From: Opitutaceae bacterium
GTDB lineage: Bacteria; Verrucomicrobiota; Verrucomicrobiia; Opitutales; Opitutaceae
Reading direction: 5' to 3'
DNA: 64,000 bases
NCBI GenBank assembly: GCA_024233285.1
Contig: JACKPU010000005.1
Coordinates: 1-64,000 of the forward strand
Positions 59,292 through 64,000 of this stretch are shown here, piece by piece. The position numbers and the translations under genes are program-made. The notes under the pieces were generated by a model. It was not told the origin of the DNA. It worked only from the letters and a program-made list of their open reading frames with translations, and ran no database searches. Each line of letters starts with the position of its first letter. Positions within the stretch are counted from its first letter, which is position 1.

Positions 59292-60269
59292 ATGAAGAAG
59301 AAGCAAATGTATCTCCACCGCTCTGCGGATGGTTCCGCGGCGAAGATCAAGCGCGGCTACGATCCAAAATTTCGCTCCACCATTGCCTATCGGGCGACCC
59401 TGCCTGACATGATGGAAGCGGCGCACGATGCGATTCAAGGCGCCAACGTGCCGATCCAGCAGGTCGGCATTCACAATTTCAAACTGCCGCTCAAATACCG
59501 CACCAAAGCCGGCAAGACCCTCACGCTGGAAACCAGCGTGACCGGCACCGTCTCCCTCGAGGCCGAGCTCAAGGGCATCAACATGAGCCGCATCATGCGC
59601 ACGTTCTACGATCACAAGGACGAGGTGACGACCGGTGAGTGGATGGGCCGCGTGCTCAAGAACTATCTGCGCAAGATCGAAAGCAAGGATGCGCGGTTGA
59701 AGATCGCGTTTTCCTATCCGATGGTGCGCGACAGTCTGCGCAGCGGACTCAGCGGCTACCAGTTCTACAACGTCGCGTTCGAAGGCGTGATGACCCACGA
59801 CGGCTGCTACCGCCGGTTCATTCATTTTGATTTCGTGTATTCCTCGGCCTGCCCCTGCTCGGCGGAGTTGTCCGAACATGCGCGGGACAAACGCGGCGTT
59901 TACACCGTGCCGCATTCGCAGCGCAGCAAGGCGCGCATCACCATCGAGGAAGTCGAAGGCAAAAAGATCTGGATCGAGGACATCCACGCATTGTGCCTGC
60001 GCGCGTTGCAGACCGAGACGCAGGTGATGGTTAAGCGCGAAGACGAGCAGGCCTTTGCCGAACTCAACGGCGCCTACCTCAAGTTTGTCGAAGACGCCGC
60101 GCGTCTCCTTTACAAGGAATTCGACGCCGACAAACGCATCGCCGATTTCCGCATCGCCTGCACGCATCTCGAATCGCTGCATTCGCACGATGCGGTGAGC
60201 GTGATCTGCAAGGGCGTCGCGGGCGGCTTCAAGGCCGACTTCATGGACTTCGGCTCGCTGCTGTGCTGA
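59292..60269 (+). CDS. folE2: GTP cyclohydrolase IB (FolE2)
   Basis: A 325-residue enzyme converting GTP to 7,8-dihydroneopterin triphosphate, the shared precursor of folate and biopterin. FolE2 signatures: VGIHNFKLPLKYR, HFDFVYSSACPCSAELSEHARD (the Cys is the catalytic/metal ligand) and FRIACTHLESLHSHDAV. The ATG at 59292 is used; the frame is open from 59046, but that overlaps the PTPS gene. It sits between PTPS and the short-chain dehydrogenase, 61 bp after PTPS. The type IB enzyme often serves when zinc is scarce. Confidence 0.93.
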   Translation: MKKKQMYLHRSADGSAAKIKRGYDPKFRSTIAYRATLPDMMEAAHDAIQGANVPIQQVGIHNFKLPLKYRTKAGKTLTLETSVTGTVSLEAELKGINMSRIMRTFYDHKDEVTTGEWMGRVLKNYLRKIESKDARLKIAFSYPMVRDSLRSGLSGYQFYNVAFEGVMTHDGCYRRFIHFDFVYSSACPCSAELSEHARDKRGVYTVPHSQRSKARITIEEVEGKKIWIEDIHALCLRALQTETQVMVKREDEQAFAELNGAYLKFVEDAARLLYKEFDADKRIADFRIACTHLESLHSHDAVSVICKGVAGGFKADFMDFGSLLC

Positions 60270-60282
60270 CGCGCCAGAGGCG

Positions 60283-60385
60283 CGCAAATCTCAAACGCCA
60301 AGAGCCAAACTGCAAACAATGTCCAAATGATGAAAATTCGAGATTTGAAATTTATTTGGCGTTTGGGTTTTGGCGTTTGGCGTTT
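60283..60385. repeat. Inverted repeat between folE2 and the reductase
   Basis: AAATCTCAAACGCCAA near 60286 is matched in inverse by GATTTGAAATTT and TTGGCGTTTGG (60342-60385), forming a long imperfect hairpin. It resembles a palindromic intergenic element and could weaken read-through into the third gene. Confidence 0.5.
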
Positions 60386-60391
60386 TTCAAA

Positions 60392-61099
60392 ATGAAACCC
60401 GTCATTCTCATCACCGGTGCCTCGCAGGGGATTGGTGCGGCGATCGCCAGGACCTTTGCGCGCGAAGTCAAGGGCTGCCGGCTCGCGCTGGTGGCGCGCA
60501 ACGAGCGGAAGCTGGAGACGGTCGCCACGGCGTGCGCCAAGCTGGGGGCGACCGCAGAGCCGTTTGTTTGCGATGTGGCGGACGAATTGTCCGTCAAGGC
60601 GATGAGCGAGGCCGTATCGGCCCGCTACAAACGCGTGGACGTGCTCATCAACAACGCCGGAGCATTTACGCCGGCACCGTTTGCCCAAACCAGCGTTGCG
60701 GAGTTTGATCGCTTGATCGCGGTCAACCTGCGCAGTGCGTTTCTGGTGACGCAGGCCTTCCTGCCGGCGATGGTGCAGCGGAAGTCCGGCGACATCTTTT
60801 TCATGAGTTCGATTGCCGGGCTGGATGCGTATCCGAACGCGACCGCCTATTGCGCGGCGAAGTTCGGCGTGACCGGCCTGGCGAAAGTGCTGCGGGAAGA
60901 AACGAAAGCGCAGGGCATTCGGGTGGGTTGCGTGCACCCCGGGGCGACTTGGTCGCCGTCATGGTCGGGCAGCGGCGTAAAACCCAGTCGCATGATGCCG
61001 GCCGAGGACGTGGCGCGGGCGATCCTCGATGCCTGGCGTTTGTCACGCCGCACCGTGCTGGAAGAGATCGTGCTGCGGCCACAATTGGGCGATCTATAG
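60392..61099 (+). CDS. Sepiapterin reductase-like short-chain dehydrogenase
   Basis: A 235-residue NADPH-dependent SDR. NADP site ITGASQGIG (7-15), LINNAG, catalytic Ser in FFMSSIAG, and Tyr/Lys in AYCAAKFGV. The C-terminus RRTVLEEIVLRPQLGDL and the HPGATWSPSW block closely resemble the sepiapterin reductase of Chlorobium tepidum, which completes L-threo-tetrahydrobiopterin synthesis. With PTPS and FolE2 on the same strand this makes a biopterin pathway. Start ATG 60392; upstream in-frame sequence to 60263 is the repeat region. Confidence 0.85.
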   Translation: MKPVILITGASQGIGAAIARTFAREVKGCRLALVARNERKLETVATACAKLGATAEPFVCDVADELSVKAMSEAVSARYKRVDVLINNAGAFTPAPFAQTSVAEFDRLIAVNLRSAFLVTQAFLPAMVQRKSGDIFFMSSIAGLDAYPNATAYCAAKFGVTGLAKVLREETKAQGIRVGCVHPGATWSPSWSGSGVKPSRMMPAEDVARAILDAWRLSRRTVLEEIVLRPQLGDL

Positions 61100-61173
61100 A
61101 TACGAATTCACCCAACCGACTAGGTAGATGGCCCCCGGCTAAATTGTTAGACAATTGCACTTGGGCTGTCACC

Positions 61174-62073
61174 ATGCGGTTCGTGCGCGTTTTCTGGATC
61201 AGTTTGCTTGGTGCCGTTCTCAGCACCGGTGCCGTCGGGCAGGTGAGTGACCCGAACATCGCGCAATACGGCGTGGGCAAGGCGCATCGTTACACGCAGA
61301 CGGGGCCATCGACGGTCACGGCGACCAGTTATGCGTTTAACGCTTTTGTGGACGCCACTGCGAACGGCGTGATCAATGCGGCCAAGCTCTACGGTCCGCT
61401 TAACAGTTATCTGGACGCCAACGGTCCGCAGGACTTGACCGTGCGCGGGGACAACAGCGGGGCGGATTTCACGGTCACGGGCTACGTTGACACCAACGAT
61501 TTGAACGCCGCCTTCCCCAACGACAGCAGCGGCAACTATCGGCTCCGCATCGACACGGGATCCGCCGGCGGATCCATCGGCGGCACCTACGATCATGAAA
61601 TCCAGTTCAATCTGGGCGGTGATGCCTATCCCGCGACCATCCCGCTTCTGACGATCGACAACGGGGCTTGGAACAGCGGCACCTACATGGTTGGCGCGCC
61701 CGATGCCGTCACTCACTTCGGTTGGAACTTCAGCGATTATAACTCGACCACGGACGTGGTGGTTTTCAGCATTCGCGCCAACAACGACGGCACCGAGATC
61801 GCGCGGGTGCAGTTTCAAGGCAGCAATCCCGGCGGTTACACGTTGGCGGCGGATGCGCTGCTGGCCGGCGTGGATTACACCGGAGAGCTCTTTTTTGCCC
61901 GCATCGTGGACAACCCCTCGGACATCAGCGGGGTGCAGGGCGTGGCGTATTACTCGGTGGAGACGACCTTCGCGATCCAAGCCGTGCCGGAGCCCTCAAC
62001 TTATGTGCTGATGGGGGTGGGCGCGTTGATGATCTGGTGGTGGCGCCGGCGGGCGGCCCGGCCCCGCGCCTGA
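61174..62073 (+). CDS. PEP-CTERM domain exported protein
   Basis: A 299-residue secreted protein with a signal peptide (about 1-21, LLGAVLSTGAVGQ) and a C-terminal PEP-CTERM sorting signal: VPEPST, a hydrophobic helix (YVLMGVGALMIWWW) and a basic RRRAARPRA tail. The signal is recognised by exosortase, which removes the tail. The body is beta-rich and of unknown function (cadherin or choice-of-anchor-like). The ATG at 61174 begins the signal peptide; the longer frame from 60850 overlaps the reductase gene. Confidence 0.88.
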   Translation: MRFVRVFWISLLGAVLSTGAVGQVSDPNIAQYGVGKAHRYTQTGPSTVTATSYAFNAFVDATANGVINAAKLYGPLNSYLDANGPQDLTVRGDNSGADFTVTGYVDTNDLNAAFPNDSSGNYRLRIDTGSAGGSIGGTYDHEIQFNLGGDAYPATIPLLTIDNGAWNSGTYMVGAPDAVTHFGWNFSDYNSTTDVVVFSIRANNDGTEIARVQFQGSNPGGYTLAADALLAGVDYTGELFFARIVDNPSDISGVQGVAYYSVETTFAIQAVPEPSTYVLMGVGALMIWWWRRRAARPRA

Positions 62074-62079
62074 GTGGTT

Positions 62080-62679
62080 TCAGGCCCCGTTGCCGGGCTT
62101 CAATTGGGCGGGTTGCTCGCGATTGAGTTGCTCGGCCAGCGAAGTGGAGTGGGTGTGCGCGGTGCGCCTGATCACCTTTTGGAAGAACAGATTGTTCGGC
62201 ACCTGGAAGGTGCTGCCGTCCTCGGCGAGCAGCGTCGTGAAGAAAAAGTTAATGTCCGTGACGCGCCCCTTCATGTTTTCCGACTGGAGCTCGACGGTGT
62301 CGCCGATTTGAAACGGACGCAGAACCAAGAGCAGCAGGGTGGCGGTCGTGTTGCTCAACATACTCCAAACCGCGACAAAACCGATCGCGATCATGGCCAG
62401 CACGGTCGAAAGCATCGCCCAGATGCCGCCGAGTTCGAAGCCGAAGACGCCGAGCACGATGATGAAGGTGATGCCATAGACCAGAGCGCGGGCGACTTTG
62501 CGCAACGGCAGCACGTCGGTGTCGGTCAGGCTGGTTTTGCGTGCCAGCAGCGTCAGCGCGCGGCCCAGGGCGAGATTGCAGATCAACCCGCCAAACAGCA
62601 CCAGCATCGCCACCGGCACGGCGGCGAGGAGCTTGGGCAGATGATCGTGAAAGGCGGTGATAATCGTATCAAAATTCAT
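62080..62679 (-). CDS. Small-conductance mechanosensitive channel (MscS family)
   Basis: A 199-residue channel with three helices and a short MscS beta domain (GFVAVWSMLSNTTATLLLLVLRPFQIGDTVEL, then VTDINFFFTTLLAEDGSTFQVPNN). It is on the short side for MscS (about 286 in E. coli), lacking the C-terminal alpha/beta cage, but the pore helix and adjoining domain are complete. The ATG at 62679 is 4 bp after the PfkB gene stop. Confidence 0.88.
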   Translation of the reverse strand: MNFDTIITAFHDHLPKLLAAVPVAMLVLFGGLICNLALGRALTLLARKTSLTDTDVLPLRKVARALVYGITFIIVLGVFGFELGGIWAMLSTVLAMIAIGFVAVWSMLSNTTATLLLLVLRPFQIGDTVELQSENMKGRVTDINFFFTTLLAEDGSTFQVPNNLFFQKVIRRTAHTHSTSLAEQLNREQPAQLKPGNGA

Positions 62680-62683
62680 AGGC

Positions 62684-63586
62684 TTAAAGTGTGGAGATTT
62701 CCGGGGTCGATGCGTTGTAGTCCGGAGTGGCACCGCGCTGACTGGCGACCCATTCGCCCAGTCGCGTGGCGTGGCGCAGGCAGGCCGCATCGCCCAGGCG
62801 GCCGGCGATAAGACCCGACAAGAGCGAGGCGAGGAAAGAGTCGCCCGCGCCCACGGTATCGGCGACCGTCACTTCGCGCCCGGGTTCCCAATGCCATTGG
62901 CCGCCGCGCAGCAATCCGGCGCCGCGGGCGCCGGCGGTGATGCACACAGTGTCGGGGCCAAATTGATTGGCGAGCGCCCGGGCATCCGCTTCCTCGCGGC
63001 CCGCGGTTTCCTCGCCGCCATCGACCAGCCGGGCGGCCTCGGCCGCATTAAGTTTGAGCAAGGTCGATTTGCCGGCGAGTTCGCGCACCAGCGGCAGATC
63101 GTCGTGCGGTGGCCGCAGATTGACGTCGAACACGCGCCAGGCCCCGGCCGGCAGGGTGGCGAGCAATCGATCCAAGGCGGCGCGATTGAAGACGGAACGT
63201 TGGGAGAGCGAACCGAAGACCAGCGCACGCGCCGACATTGCAGGTTGGAGCGAGTCCTGATCAGTGACGATCTGGTCCCACGCCACACTCGTGGTGATGT
63301 CGTAGGTGGCGTCGCCTTGGGCCGAAAGCTCCGCCCGCACATAACCGGTGGGCAGGCCCTGATGCAGCGCGATCGTGTCGGTGGAAAGCCCCCACGCCTT
63401 GATGCGGCGCAGCAATTCATCACCGAGCAGATCGCGACCGACCGCGGAAACGAGTTTCACGTCGGCGCCGTGGCGGTGCAGGTGGTAGGCGACATTGAAC
63501 GGCGCGCCGCCCGGGAAAAGGCCGGCCGGCAGAAAATCCCAGAGGATTTCGCCGAAGCAGAGGATGGTGGGTTTGGGGTCAGTCAT
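62684..63586 (-). CDS. PfkB-family sugar kinase, fructokinase-like
   Basis: A 300-residue ribokinase-fold kinase. Signature 1 region FGEILWDFLPAGLFPGGAPFNVAYHL is fructokinase-like; signature 2 is DTVGAGDSFLASLL, where the Asp of GAGDS is the catalytic base. It overlaps the upstream glycosidase by 8 bp, so sugar released by that enzyme may be its substrate; fructose from sucrose is the simplest reading. The mechanosensitive channel gene follows closely. Confidence 0.9.
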   Translation of the reverse strand: MTDPKPTILCFGEILWDFLPAGLFPGGAPFNVAYHLHRHGADVKLVSAVGRDLLGDELLRRIKAWGLSTDTIALHQGLPTGYVRAELSAQGDATYDITTSVAWDQIVTDQDSLQPAMSARALVFGSLSQRSVFNRAALDRLLATLPAGAWRVFDVNLRPPHDDLPLVRELAGKSTLLKLNAAEAARLVDGGEETAGREEADARALANQFGPDTVCITAGARGAGLLRGGQWHWEPGREVTVADTVGAGDSFLASLLSGLIAGRLGDAACLRHATRLGEWVASQRGATPDYNASTPEISTL

Positions 63587-64000
63587 CGTTCAAGTGAGTG
63601 GGATCGATTTCAACTTCCTGGCAGGCGCGCAGGTAGCAGGCGGCGGACCAGGCTTGAAATGCCTTGCCCATGGGTTTGCCGGTTTGACCGTGGGCCCATT
63701 CGTTGAACTCCCAATCCTGATCGCGACCGAGTTGGTTGAGTTTGGCGAGGCGCACGAGTTCGCGGCAGGCCACGTCGTGAAACCCGAGCCGGTGAATGAA
63801 GCGCACCCACATGCCGCCAACGAACGGCCAGAGCCCGCCGTTGTGGTAGTGATGCGGCAGGTTCAGCAGGTTGACCGTGTAATAGGCCTTCCAATCGGGA
63901 TCGCCGGATTGCACGACGGGGTAAAGATTGGCGACGGGCCACGGCTCGTTGACGCCGACGCCCCACATGAAGCGGAAGGCGGTGCGCGCGCGGTCGATGT
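63579..64000 (-). CDS. Glycoside hydrolase (GH100/amylo-glucosidase-like), 5' part outside window
   Basis: Only the C-terminal ~140 residues are present; the frame is open at the window edge. The block LNLPHHYHNGGLWPFVGGMWVRF and the C-terminal KAFQAWSAACYL resemble (alpha/alpha)6-barrel hydrolases such as neutral/alkaline invertase (GH100) or debranching enzymes, where HNGG.WP contributes to the active site. Pairing with a fructokinase-like gene favours sucrose or a related sugar. Confidence 0.65.
   Translation of the reverse strand, partial: IDRARTAFRFMWGVGVNEPWPVANLYPVVQSGDPDWKAYYTVNLLNLPHHYHNGGLWPFVGGMWVRFIHRLGFHDVACRELVRLAKLNQLGRDQDWEFNEWAHGQTGKPMGKAFQAWSAACYLRACQEVEIDPTHLNDD

Overview
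The window is high-GC chromosomal DNA that reads like a Verrucomicrobiota genome of the Opitutaceae type. The evidence is a PEP-CTERM exported protein, several sulfatase and polysaccharide-related genes, Gld-type ABC genes, DUF5916, DUF6580 and DUF2071 proteins, and weak ribosome binding sites with frequent start-stop overlaps. Lineage is inferred from gene content only; no rRNA or tRNA gene was found.

Layout. 1-5.0 kb: aldo/keto reductase (cut by the window edge), HAD acid phosphatase, TonB-dependent receptor, membrane-anchored coiled-coil protein. 5.1-11.4 kb: possible short RNA, PIN-PhoH ATPase, a tightly overlapping minus-strand chain (UbiA-like protein, methyltransferase, peptide deformylase, cobalamin adenosyltransferase, DUF6580) and a sulfatase-fold protein that has lost its catalytic residues. 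11.4-24.6 kb: a minus-strand block of hybrid histidine kinase, AsmA-like protein, DUF4340 protein, GldG, GldF, GldA and BirA. 24.6-27.0 kb: a decayed zone with dispersed repeats, an intact DUF2071 gene, a pseudogene copy of it, and the broken C-terminus of an integron-type integrase. 27.0-35.2 kb: nitrilase-family amidohydrolase, a 1448-residue multidomain carbohydrate-related protein, a lone receiver protein, a NaChBac-type sodium channel and a COG0523 metal GTPase. 35.3-40.1 kb: a small HTH regulator bracketed by 29-bp palindromes, an intact sulfatase, a methyltransferase, RsmG and a TerB/DUF697-like protein. 40.1-41.65 kb: three integron gene cassettes with attC sites and no nearby integrase (a CALIN), plus the start of a fourth. 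42.2-52.1 kb: DUF5916 protein and a copper/silver export operon (Cys-rich protein, adaptor, RND pump, P-type ATPase) carrying two more copies of the palindrome. 52.1-64 kb: pyruvate kinase, WalJ-like hydrolase, a GHMP-kinase/UDP-sugar pyrophosphorylase fusion with a GalU-like partner, a tetrahydrobiopterin-type cluster (PTPS, FolE2, sepiapterin reductase), a PEP-CTERM protein, a small MscS channel, a fructokinase-like PfkB kinase and the end of a glycoside hydrolase.

The most notable signals are: (1) the cassette array, whose boundary heptamers are mutually consistent; (2) a palindrome shared by an HTH regulator gene and the copper-export operon; (3) a kinase-pyrophosphorylase fusion in the reverse order of plant FKGP; (4) a compact biopterin cluster facing sugar-nucleotide genes; (5) a sulfatase pseudoenzyme.
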